From: Mastigamoeba balamuthi
Lineage: Eukaryota; Evosea; Mastigamoebida; Mastigamoebidae
Direction: 5' to 3'
DNA length: 64,000 nt
Assembly (NCBI GenBank): GCA_902651635.1
Contig: CACRSC010001917.1
Coordinates: 1,148,569 to 1,212,568, forward strand
In this document: positions 20,501 through 33,399 of the stretch, piece by piece
How positions within the stretch are numbered: the stretch's first letter is position 1
How the letters are laid out: every line of letters starts with the position of its first letter
Position numbers and translations under genes: made by a program
Notes under the pieces: model-generated
The model's database searches: none
The model's input: only the letters and a program-made list of their open reading frames with translations
Told to the model about the DNA's origin: nothing

Positions 20501-21248
20501 GGCGTTGTCACGCCGTATTCAGGGCAAGTCCGCCTGGTCGCGGAGAGACTGCGCGAGGCCGGCATAGGGTGCACCAGCATAGGCGACTTCTCTGCCCAGG
20601 AGGAAGAGGAGGACCTCGCGCTGGCAAACGTCACTGTGTACACAGTCGACGGCTACCAGGGCAGAGAGAAGGAGGCCATCATCCTGTCGTGCGTGCGTGC
20701 GAACAGCGGCGGCAAGGTCGGCTTCCTGCGCGACTGGAGGCGTATGAACGTGGCTCTGACGAGGGCCAAGAGGGGCCTGGTTGTACTGGGCGACTCGGAG
20801 ACGCTGGCCCACGACGAGCACTGGGCCAACTGGCTCGAGTGGATACGAGGGAACGGACTCGTCGTGCCGATCGAGGCTGTGATGCCCAAGGACGTCCTGG
20901 CCGCCCTGCGCGTCCAGCACGAGCAGAAGCTGAGGCACGACGCGCACGACGATCGCCACCATGTCCGCAAGGACGGCGATCACCACCGCAGGGGCGATGG
21001 CAAGCCCGCCGCTGGGCGCGAGCAGCAGCGACCAAAGAAGCCCTCCGCGTGGAAGATTGTTCCGGTTAAGCCGCAGGTGCGTTCTCACTTTCCCCATCAA
21101 CGTTGGGCCAACCATCTTCCGACAGACGGCGAAGCCTGCACCGGCGGCCATAGCAGCAGCAGCGCCCCCGGCGCCCCAGGTCCACAACAAGAGGCCGGGC
21201 GAGCCGATGGACGCCGACAACGATAAGAAGCGCCGCGTGACCGAATGA
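17580..21248 (+). CDS. UPF1-like superfamily 1 RNA/DNA helicase
   Basis: An SF1B helicase of the UPF1/IGHMBP2/SETX group. An N-terminal region with a beta-barrel-like stretch (FALFNLEGQRKGFILGEP, GDLVVVSRTSPL) resembles the IGHMBP2 1B domain. Motif I is KGPPGTGKTS (near 18835). Joining exons across the intron at 19442-19485 gives VVVIDECTQATEPA (motif II). Then come LIGDDNQLGP (III), DVQYRMHPLIS (IV), TPYSGQ, TVDGYQGREKEAIILS (V) and RRMNVALTRAKRG (VI). The motif II-IV region resembles UPF1 most. There is no Cys-His UPF1 domain, so it is not canonical UPF1. A ~150-residue Ser/Pro/Thr-rich insert, including a PTPTPT run, splits the RecA2 part. It ends with an NLS-like KKRRVTE. More than ten introns. 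Confidence 0.88.
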
Positions 21249-21336
21249 TCGAATGGTTTTATTAGGAGAATGGCGTGTGCCGCCCATCCAGAAAGCAAAT
21301 GCTGGATGCCCCGGTGAAAGCCTGGACTTTTTGCTA

Positions 21337-22268
21337 CTACAACACAGCTGATTTAGCCCTGGTGGGCAATTCATTCGCATGCGCGGTGCTCGTTTGCGCG
21401 ACCCCGTTGTCTGGTGCCGTGGCCAGACTCTTTCCTTGCTGCGCCCTCTCGTCCTCCGAAGTCTCGCTCTCACTGCTGCTGTCGTACTCTATGATTACCA
21501 CCTCGGACAGTTGGGACTTAGCCAGCGGATTGCCGTGCTTGGGACCGCCTTCTACCCATCCGTCCTGTTTCACCCTGGGCTCGGACTCGTCACCAGAGGG
21601 CCACACCTGGTCCTTGTTAGGACAGAAGCCCACACACGAACTTGAGGATCTCACCCGAGACGTCTTTGCCAGTAGGTGGCCCAATAGCACAGAGGACAGG
21701 ACCACATAGATCCCGACGAGGCATACAGCGACGGGGAACAGACCGTGTAGCCATACTGCCATCATCGCCTGCAATCGCCAGCCATCAGTGACTGTAAAGT
21801 GTGTCTCAATACTGATCGCTCCCCGAGTTCGTAGTACTCGGGCCCAAATACGACAGCGCTGGTCCACATTATGCCGCCGGACGCGAAGGCCATCACGACT
21901 GTCGGCCCTGTAGAGTCCGCGTGAGACCTGAGGGATGCCCATGCAGCCGATGACTCACCCGATATGGTGCGGTAGAGAGGGTCGAGGAAGTGGGCGTGCG
22001 CTCGGAGGAGCATCGCGATGGGAATGGCGACGACCGGCTCGAGGACGTGGATCCAGAACCAGCACAGCGAGACCAGGCAGGCCGCAGCATTGAAGACCAA
22101 GACGAGGCGGAGCTGTGCTGTCCGAGAAAGTGTCATCAGGACTGCAAAAACTATAGTTAGAGCTCGACGGTAAGAAATTCGTGGGCGTGAGTTCGGCCTG
22201 ATTCCACCCATGCAGAGTCCCGTGCTCGAATACTCCTCATACACCCACTCGCCTCTCCGTCGGGCCAT
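21337..22268 (-). CDS. Multi-pass membrane protein, unknown
   Basis: Several hydrophobic segments are visible: LVLVFNAAACLVSLCWFWI, EPVVAIPIAMLL, VVMAFASGGIMWTSAVVF and LHGLFPVAVCLVGIYVVLSS. An acidic Ser-rich cytosolic tail follows (DSSSESETSEDE). An intron near the 5' end has a clear CTAAC branch-like site and TTTTTGCAG acceptor (22142-22160); two or three more introns follow. The start is the ATG at 22268. An element GGCATATCTGCAGG lies just upstream. It ends 89 bp from the convergent helicase gene. No family was recognised. Confidence 0.6.
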
Positions 22269-22426
22269 CTAATGCCGATTCTACCTGCAGATATGCCAAG
22301 AACATCTTATGAGGAAAAAGCTGTGACGAGTCCAACTCTCTGTCGATCCTTGAACAGGGTTAGGGATGGTGTCTCAGTGAGAGTAAGACCACACGGAACG
22401 GACACCCAACGGTTCGGTTTACAAAC

Positions 22427-22450
22427 TGAGATATTTGCGAGATTTTTTCT
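22427..22450 (+). promoter_or_regulatory. GAGATATTT/AGATTTTTT promoter element of the OCRL-like gene
   Basis: TGAGATATTTGCGAGATTTT followed by TTCT, 17-40 nt upstream of the ATG at 22467. It is one of the clearest members of the shared AT-rich motif. Confidence 0.45.
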
Positions 22451-22466
22451 GTCCACACTGTTTTGA

Positions 22467-25713
<3,247 letters not shown>

Positions 25714-25816
25714 CCTCCCCACGGACCGCGTTTGCTTTCCTGAATAAAAAAGAGCTTCTTCCATCGTGCATAACCAACGGCGGTGTTGGGTTAGCCAGCT
25801 GGCACGGCAGGCTCTC

Positions 25817-26845
25817 TTAGTTGTCCTCTCCGCGGGGTCGTTTGCGGAAAGAGCGGTTGGTGTTTCCTCTCGGTGCATTGAACAGGGGCTGCTCCTGCTT
25901 GACCTGCACAGGGTTGCCGTCCGGGCCAACCACTGGCGCCGCGGCCGCGGCGGCAAGGCTCCCGCCTGCAATGGGCTTGGGCTCAAGCCTGCGCCTGGGC
26001 TGCGCCACCTTGAGGCCCTCGATGGCCTCGCGGTCTTCTGGGTCCTCCTCGTCGGACGAGTCCTCGCAGAACTCGCCTTCCTCGACAGGGCGCTTGCGCT
26101 TGGCCTTGGCCTTGGCCTCTGCCTCGACCATCTCGAGCACACTGCCGTCGCCCATGCCCGTGCTCGCGTACATCCCCTCGCCCTCTTCGACCGTCGTCCA
26201 CTTGCCGGGTATCGGCGCCTGCTCCTCGACCTCCCCAGCAGCCACACGGGCCTTCCATGCGGTGTAGGCAGCGTCCGAGTCCTCCGGGGCGCTGGCGCCT
26301 GCCGGCTGTGGCGCAGCGGCGGCGCCCGCTGCCGGCGCAGGGGCTGCGGCGGACGGCCTTGCGGGAGCAGCGCGGGGCGGCGCCACGAGGATGGGCTTGA
26401 AGCTCTCGTCCGCCCCCTGGTAGCCCGACCGCACACTCTTGCCGAAGCTTTTTTCCGCGGCCTGCGAGAGCGAGCGAGCGAGAAGACTGAGCGGGCGCAA
26501 ATCAAACGAATGACGTGGCAGGAAACCGACCAGGACGGCTCCGCGGATCTCGCGCATCACATCGCGCTCCTCCCTGCCCTCGTCCCGCCTCTTGCGCCTG
26601 AGGTCCTGGATGTGGTGCTTCACCGCCAGCTTGTGCCGGACCCCGTTTTCGTGGGCCTGCCTTGCCTGCGCACGCGTCCGGGCCACGACGGCGTCAGATG
26701 CGCTGCAGCGGCGACGGCTCGGCGCACCGCCCAGTTGTTCTGGATGAACGTGTGGCAGAACTCGCAGTACGACTTGCCGGAGCGCAGGTCCCCCCTGGCG
26801 GCGGGCGTGAGAGAGGCTTCTGAGAGAGCGCTGCTGGACTCACAT
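25817..26845 (-). CDS. WBP4/FBP21-like U1C-type zinc-finger splicing protein
   Basis: A probable spliceosome-associated protein. The finger is C-x2-C-x13-H-x5-H: YCEFCHTFIQNNWA in one exon and ARQAHENGVRHKLAV in the next, the matrin/U1-C type. A basic helix follows (QDLRRKRRDEGREERD), then an Ala-Pro-rich stretch, PIPGKWTTVEEGEG, an acidic segment (CEDSSDEEDPEDRE) and a basic end (NRSFRKRPRGEDN). The start codon is split by an intron: AT at 26845-26844, a 49 bp GTGAGT..CAG intron (26795-26843), then G, giving MGDLRSGKSYCEFC. The N-terminal finger and overall layout resemble WBP4. No WW domain is visible. It is divergent from the acidic orphan across a palindromic promoter. Confidence 0.75.
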
Positions 26846-26903
26846 GGTGCCGACACCCGCGCAGCGCGCGCCAAGCTAAAGATATCCCTGCACCCGAACA
26901 ATC

Positions 26904-26925
26904 GGCGAGATACCTGAATCTCGCC
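26904..26925. promoter_or_regulatory. Perfect inverted repeat GGCGAGAT-N6-ATCTCGCC in a divergent promoter
   Basis: GGCGAGAT (26904-26911) and ATCTCGCC (26918-26925) are perfect 8-nt arms around ACCTGA. The element lies about 60 nt from the zinc-finger gene start and 27 nt from the start at 26952. A near-copy (AGATACCTGTATCTCGCC) lies at 61583-61600. Confidence 0.55.
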
Positions 26926-26951
26926 CAGATTCTAAAGCGTGTCAGCGGGGG

Positions 26952-27022
26952 ATGTCGAGCAGCGACAAGCCCGCGCCCAGCGCCAGCGGCCAGGACGAAG
27001 GCGGGGACGACGAGGGCGAGGG

Positions 27023-27057
<35 letters not shown>

Positions 27058-27674
27058 ACGAAGAGCTCGAGGAGGACACGGAGCTGAACGCGCGCATCGA
27101 GCAGAGCGCCGCCTACAAGCAGTGGGTCGCCGAGACCTCGGAGCGCGAGAAGGCGACCGGCCTCAAGCTGCTCCTCCTGGGCCACGTCCCGCGGCCCGCG
27201 GGGTCGCCCGACTCGTGGACGCCCTCGCTCGACGACTTCCACGCGACGCCCGCCGTGTGGGTCGGCCGCGACGCCGAGCGCCTGCTGGCCTCTGCCGAGC
27301 GCGGCCTCGAGCGCATCGCCTCCGACGTCGGCGCCAGCGACGTGGCGCCGGCCACCCGCGCGGTCAGGCTGCTGCGCTCGTGCGTCGCGCGCGCGCGGGC
27401 CGACGCTGCCGCGGGGTCGTGGCCGAGGGCCTTCGGGAAGCTGGTCGCGGCCACGGTGGCCTTCGCCGACGACCTCTGGTGGGCCTTCGACGAGGACGCG
27501 GCGCAGAGCGCGCGAGAGGCGCTGGGCGAGCTGGGGGACGCGTGGCGCAGGGCGCTGGGGAGGGGCGACGCGGAGCTCGGGGTGGACGCGGCGCAGAGGG
27601 GCAGCGCTGCGTGGCTGCTCGAGAGGTTCGGCGGCGACCTCGCGCAGGCGGGCCTCGGGCTGACGTGGCGATGA
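26952..27674 (+). CDS. Acidic orphan protein, unknown
   Basis: An intronless 240-residue frame. The N terminus is strongly acidic with a (GE/DE)n run coded by a GAGGGC repeat (near 27020-27060), followed by a helical domain (WVAETSEREKATGLKLLLL, ADDLWWAFDEDAAQSARE). No signal peptide, membrane segment or known motif is visible. A single uninterrupted frame, a good ATG and a promoter element 27 nt upstream support it as real. I do not recognise a family. Confidence 0.6.
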
Positions 27675-28113
27675 GGGCACAGCCCCCCCTCCCCTTGCGA
27701 AACGTGCGATGCTGGGCACGCTGCGGGCTGGCCGCAGGTGCCGCTATTTTTAGATGCACCGCTCATCCACCGCCCGGGCTCCCGGACAGCCGCGGGAGTG
27801 AATGACATACGGGCTGTACGCCTTCCAAGGACTTCAGTCCTGTCCCACTTAGACAATGTCTGGATTGACGGGGCTTGGGAGCAGCCCCTTCCGACACGGT
27901 CAGTAGCGTCTTTATTGCGTTTTTTCTAAAGCAAGACCGACCCGAGGTTCAACTCCACAGTGGTCTGTATCCGGATTTCAGTTGTCTGTCAGCTGAAATA
28001 TCCGGTGTCTGTGACAGCCAGATTCAATTCCACCGAATCTGGAACTGGTAGCCAATCTGTACAGATTATCTGCGGTAGATATTCGGCCACTATTTTTGGC
28101 CCTGCTGCGACTC
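27675..28113. other. Spacer with the TPR-CHAT promoter
   Basis: About 440 bp with no coding support. The last 150 bp are AT-rich and hold several ATCTG/GATAT elements, including the inverted repeat listed separately. Confidence 0.45.
27971..28005. promoter_or_regulatory. Inverted repeat CCGGATTTCAG…CTGAAATATCCGG
   Basis: CCGGATTTCAG (27971-27981) and CTGAAATATCCGG (27993-28005) form an imperfect dyad 110-140 nt upstream of the TPR-CHAT start. AGATTATCTGCGGTAGATAT follows nearer the gene. Confidence 0.45.
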
Positions 28114-31100
28114 ATGGGCTGTGGCGTGTCAACCGGGCGGCCGTCTGCCCACGTCAAGGTCCGCTCTCCTGCCCTGCCACCTGCGGGGGCGGCCACCCCA
28201 GTCTCCTCCCTCTCCGCGCCCCCGCAACCGACACCCCCTCGCCCCCGCAGGTGCCGAGCGAGCAGCCGGTGGGCGTCGTGGCTGAGCTGCGGGACGCAGA
28301 GAACGGGCAGGAGTCTCCGCGGCCGCTGCCCCAGAGCGGCGCCAAGCGCGGCACGCGGCACATCGCGGACCTGGGCGAGTTCTACGACAGCCTGGGGGAG
28401 CACAACCGCTCGATCGAGCTCTACGAGCGCAAGGCGGCCGACGCGCGGGCCGCGGGGGACAGGGCCGCCGAGTGCAGGGCCCTCGAGAGCCTCGCAGCGG
28501 CCCACGCGGCCCTCGGCGACCCGCAGAACGTGGTCGCCATCTGCGAGAAGGCCCTGGCCATCGCGCGGCACGCCACGAGGACCCCCCCCTCCCTCGGCTG
28601 GCCGGCTGGTCGCTGACGCGGGGCACAGGGAGATGTCGGACTGGCAGCGGACGGGGCGCATCGCGGGGCTCCTGGGCGACGCCTACGACAGCCTCGGCGA
28701 CATCGTCAAGGCCGTCGAGTACTACGAGACCTCCCGCACGGTCTCCAGGGTCCGCCTCCCTGCATTCCGCGCCCGCTCCGCTTGGCCTGCTTGGCTCTTC
28801 GCGATGCGGACTCTGTGCGGGGGCTGACGTGCGCGCCCGATTGATGGCCTGCGAGCAGGACGCCAAGGAGATGGAGGCCGAGGGGAGGAGCTGCGAGAGG
28901 CTGGGGCTCTGCCTGCTGAGGCTAGGGCAGCACCAGAGGGCCGTCGAGGCGCTGGAGAGGCGCGCGGAGGTCGCCAAGAGGCTCGGGCAGCGCAGGGACG
29001 AGTCCGCGGCCTACGGGGCGCTCGGGGACGCGTACTGCGCGATGGGCGCGTACGAGAGGGCCCGCGAGATGCACGCACGCAACCTCGAGATCGCCCAGGA
29101 GATGCAGGACCGCGCGGACATCGGCAGGGCCTACGGCAACCTCGGCGTCGCGTGCAACGGCATCGGCGACTTCGGCCGCGCGCTCGAGCTGCACAACAAG
29201 GACCTCGCCATCGCCCGCGGTCTGCGAGACACAGCCGCCGAGGGCCGCGCTCTGGGGCACCTGGGGAGCACGTACCAGAGCCTCGGGGATTACGCCAAGG
29301 CCATCGACCTCCACGAGGCGCACATGGCCATCGCGCGGGAGGCGGGCGACCGGGGCGCAGAGTGCGTAGCTTGCGCGGACATTGGGCGGGCGTACGGCGG
29401 CATGGGCGACTGGGCCAGGGCCGCCACGTTCCACGAGAGGCACCTGGCGCTGTGCAAGGACGCCTGCGACAAGCCCGGGCTGCGCAGGGCGCTCGCGTGC
29501 CTCGGCAGGGCGTGCTGCGCGCTCGGGCAGCACGCGCGGGCGCTGGAGCTGCTGGAGTCGAGCCTCTCAGTCGCCAAGGAGCTCGGAGACAGGGGCGCGG
29601 AGCGCGACACGTACGGCAGCATCGGGGACGTGTGCACGGCGATGGGGGAGCACCAAAAGGCCATCGAGTGGCACCAGAAGCAACTCACCGTTGCGCGCGA
29701 GCTGAGGGACAGGGCCGCGGAGGGCGCGACGTACGCATGCCTCGGAGGCGCCTATCACAGGCTGGGCGACTACCACAGGGCAACGGAGCTTCTAGAGCAG
29801 GGACTCGCGATCGCCACCGAGGTCGGCGACAAGTTCGCTGAGGGCAACGCGCGGTACAACCTCGCGTGCGCCTACAGCTCGCTGCGGCTGCTGGCCCTGG
29901 CCATCACGCACACGCGGGCGGCGCTGGCGCTGTACGACGCCATCCGCGGGGATGCGGGCACTTGGGAGCGCCGGGTGCAGATCTTCAAGCAGCAGACCGA
30001 GGCGTTCAACCTGCTCGTGCGCGTGCTGCTGGACAAGGGGTGCAAGGGCGAGGCACTCGCCGTCGAGGACAGGTTGCGCAACCACATGCCGACGCTGCCA
30101 GCGGCATTCGACGAGGGGCCCGTGTCGCACGACGAAGTGTGCGACCTCGCGCAGCGCAACCACGTGTGCTTCCTTGTCGCCAAGGAGTTCCCAGACGAGG
30201 GCGTCTGGGCGTGGATTGTTCCCGAGCGCTGCAGGCCGAGCGAGATACTGCAGGAGCGCCTCATGTCGTTCGGGGGCGCGGGGACCGGCGTCTGCACGAG
30301 GTTCAGGCAGCTCATCGCCAGCTGCGCCAAGGGCACAGTGCAGCAGGAGGACCTCCTGGAGCTGTCCGCGATGATGTTCAGGAACGCCGTCTTCGTCGCC
30401 AAGATGCGCGAGCTGTGCGGAGCTGCCCCCAAGAAGACCGTCGTGTGGGTCCCGCACGGGAGCTTGTGGTCGGTGCCCTTCTGCGCGCTCGTTCTGCCGG
30501 GGTCCACGACCCCCCTGGGGGACCTGGTGTCCGTGGTCACGTGTCCCTCGCTCCGCGTGTACAAGGCTCTCCGCAAGCGCGGGCACAATCCCGTGCCCCA
30601 CAAGGTTGTCGTTGTTGCCAACCCAGACCCTATGCCCACCGCCCCGCTACAAGTAGAGCCGCAGAAGCCCATCCCGGGAGCCGAGGACGAGGCGAAAAGG
30701 ATCGCAGGCGCTTTGAAGCCCGATGTACAGCGTCGGCTGTTCCTGGGCGGTGAGGCCACCAAGGGCAAGGTGCTTCCAGCGATCGAGGAGGCGACCGTCG
30801 TGCACCTCTGCACGCACGGAAACAGCGCAGTGTTCTACAAAAACGAGATGAGCATCTCGGGCGCGCTGGCCCTGACGAGGCACGACCCCAGCAGCGACGA
30901 CGGGTGGCTCAGGGCGTCGGACATACAGGAGTTCAAGCTGCGAGGGCACCCGCTGGTTGTGCTGAGCTACTGCGCGTTTGGCGAGGGCGAGGGCATCCTG
31001 GGTATCGCGCGGTCATGGCTTTTCGCTGGAGCACGAGGGGTCGTCGCGTCGCTATGGATCGCCGAGGAGGGCTATGGTCAGCGAGTGCGATTCGCAGAGC

Positions 31101-31234
31101 TGTTCTACAACCACTTGCTGCTGTGTGATTACGATGCTATGGCGGCGCTGCAGAGGGCATCGTCCGCTATGCGATCGGAGACCAGTAACCCCGCTTTCTG
31201 GGCCAACTTCATCTACATCGGAGCCGGTAAATAG
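28114..31234 (+). CDS. TPR-CHAT protein with myristoylation-type N terminus
   Basis: A caspase-like (CHAT) protease fused to TPRs of the GPSM/LGN kind. Four exons keep frame: 28114-28152, 28251-28567, 28629-28749 and 28859-31234, giving 950 residues. The N terminus MGCGVST fits N-myristoylation with a nearby cysteine for palmitoylation. Eleven or so TPR units with a ~40-residue period (AYGNLGVACNGIGDFGRALE) cover about residues 50-530. The CHAT domain is C-terminal: VHLCTHG supplies the catalytic His (about residue 812) and VVLSYCAFGEGEG the Cys (about 864), followed by GIARSWLFAGARGVVASLW. Both residues are present, so it is predicted active. Intron 2 (28568-28628) appears to have a GC donor. 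TPR-CHAT proteins occur in bacteria (Craspase) and animals (TTC28). The substrate is unknown. Confidence 0.88.
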
Positions 31235-33399
31235 ACGTCTGGCCGACGTATTTCCAGGACACGTGTAGAAAGATGCTACCGTCGTCTGCATGCACGGGTT
31301 CGATCTGGCAGACACCAGGCGCACGCGAACATACATACAGCTTCAGCAGCACGCTGCGCGTGTTGTACGCGCGCACCAGAACCGGCCTCATCTCATCTAG
31401 ATGACCCGGTCTCCATGCTGTTGCTAGCGGGACACTGATTATGCATTCAATTGCTGATGCAAAGCTGAATTATAACCCTTTCTGTTGAACATAGTTTGTA
31501 ATGGGGGCAGTTGGTTATGATATCTACTGTAGTTTCATTTTTCATTTTCTCTTCGTTCAAGTCTACACATATTTCACCTCTTTCAATGTGCTTATCCAGG
31601 GTAAATAATTGTTCTTAGAACATTTTAAGTACTGCCCTAGCACCACCTGGTTGTTCAAACCAGGTGTACACAAGACAGTTCTCCTCTGTCTTTCTTGTCA
31701 TACAGCAAGGCATGCTTGAAGGGGGTCAGCAGCTCACTGCATGGCACTGACACAGGCATTGTCAGCAAACAGTCATGTCCCTTGCAGTCTCATGCATCGA
31801 GCTGAGCCCTGCCAGATCTTCAGATCATGGTGAACCCCCTTGTACAAGCCACGAATGTCCATGGAGATGCCCTGGTTGTTCATCACCACCTGGATGTGAC
31901 CATGTGCCCCCTGTACTTGTCGAACTCGTTCTGCTTGTGGCTGGGCCATGAGAAGTCAATGGCCCAGATATCCACATACCTGTGAATTGTACGAGACCAT
32001 TATGCTGAACATTCAGATTTGGTGGAACTTGTGGAGGGCAGGCTAGAAGGACATGCCTGTCCTGGAGTTGACAGAGACAGAGTTGCACCACATCGTGAAG
32101 ATGCTAGGAGGGATGCGTTTTTCTCTTATCATTTCGGATTAACTTCACTCTCACATCTTTCTCCCTATCACACATGGGTGCCTCTTGCCGCTGCACTGGT
32201 TTCAGTGCAGTGGCTATCATTATGAATACACTTGAAACAAACTTCCACAGAATAACTGTACGTTTCCCCTCCTCTGACTCTTCTTCTCTCCTCCACAATA
32301 AGCAAACTAACTCTTCACCATCAATCTTTCTGATGTCTCTCTGCACTGCATTGTATACAGCAACCACTACCGTATATAACAATGTCATTTCACTAAGTCC
32401 TATGAATTGGTCTTTGGCCAATTCAATCGAATTTGTGAAATGACATTTATTAATTCTGTTTGCATTTTATGTGTTTTTTGTGAACTAAGAGCATACTGAT
32501 TTCTCTTCAGAACAATTTTTTCTCAAGAAGTATTAATCCTCCAAGATGAAGTTGTCTACAGCAGACTCCTCATTTGCTTAATGATTAAAGGGATCTCCAC
32601 CCCATGAACTATGCAGGCTGCTTCACAAATTCTTCATTGATGCAAAAATCACTTTCAACATGGCCAAGGGCATGTTTAACAGCAGCATTTTACGTTTGTT
32701 CTCCTCTGTCAGAGTTTTAAGTTCTTTTCCATGCTTTCCCTCATGAGGTGAAAGAGCATAAAGAATATATATATTTTGGAAATTGGTCATCTTGGAACCT
32801 GCACTGAGTTGACAATCTCCAATTAAAACACCTTGTTGAACATGCTCTCATATCCAATCTGCATGATGACAGAGCCATTCAGCATCGTGTACCTTTGGAC
32901 TGTATGGTCTCCATTCTGCTCGTACATGACTACGAGCATCTGTTCATACAATGGTTCGTTTTGCTGGACGTTTGTCCTTTTCACTTCAGTAATCACTTTA
33001 TTTCCTCCTCTATGTGCAAGATAAGGTAAATTCAAACATGTAATTCATACTTCATACATAAACTCAATTCTTCTTGCTGCAGTAACTCGTCTTTATAAAC
33101 TTCAGATTCTCAATTATAACAGTCACGTGTATGATTACAGCTGATCACATTCGGCCTTTCTGCTGCAGTCATCTGATGCTCACAGTTGCTTCATTGTTCA
33201 AGCTGCTGTTCCTAGACCCTCCGCAACCACTCTATTGACATATATCCCTGTGAAGCCATCAGTACTGGCATTACTTATCTTTGTATCTTTTTATCATAAT
33301 TGGAAAATCCTGGAAATGGTTGTCAAAGGGAAACAGCTGGGAAAGTAGAGCAGCTTTGTGCCCAGATGGGAAAGTGTATTGGTATTGTGGCAGCAGTGA
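31235..33399. other. AT-rich island with mobile-element remains
   Basis: Base composition drops sharply after the TPR-CHAT stop. Apart from the transposase relic listed separately, only short minus-strand coding-like pieces are seen: 32104-32421 (DIRKIDGEELVCLLWRREEE) and 32823-33035 (NEPLYEQMLVVMYEQNG). None has a recognisable family. No intact gene is supported. Confidence 0.45.
31640..32040 (-). mobile_element. Degenerate DDE-superfamily transposase fragment
   Basis: Read on the minus strand, IWAIDFSWPSHKQNEFDKYR is followed after a frame change by HIQVVMNNQGISMDIRG and KGVHHDLKIW, then LLTPFKHALLYDKKDRGEL. This is the run expected in DDE_Tnp_4/PIF-Harbinger-like transposases (first-Asp region, YxGK/H…VQVV…G, G-x-HD, LLTPF). 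At least two frame changes and stops show it is dead. Ends and terminal repeats were not found. Confidence 0.55.
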
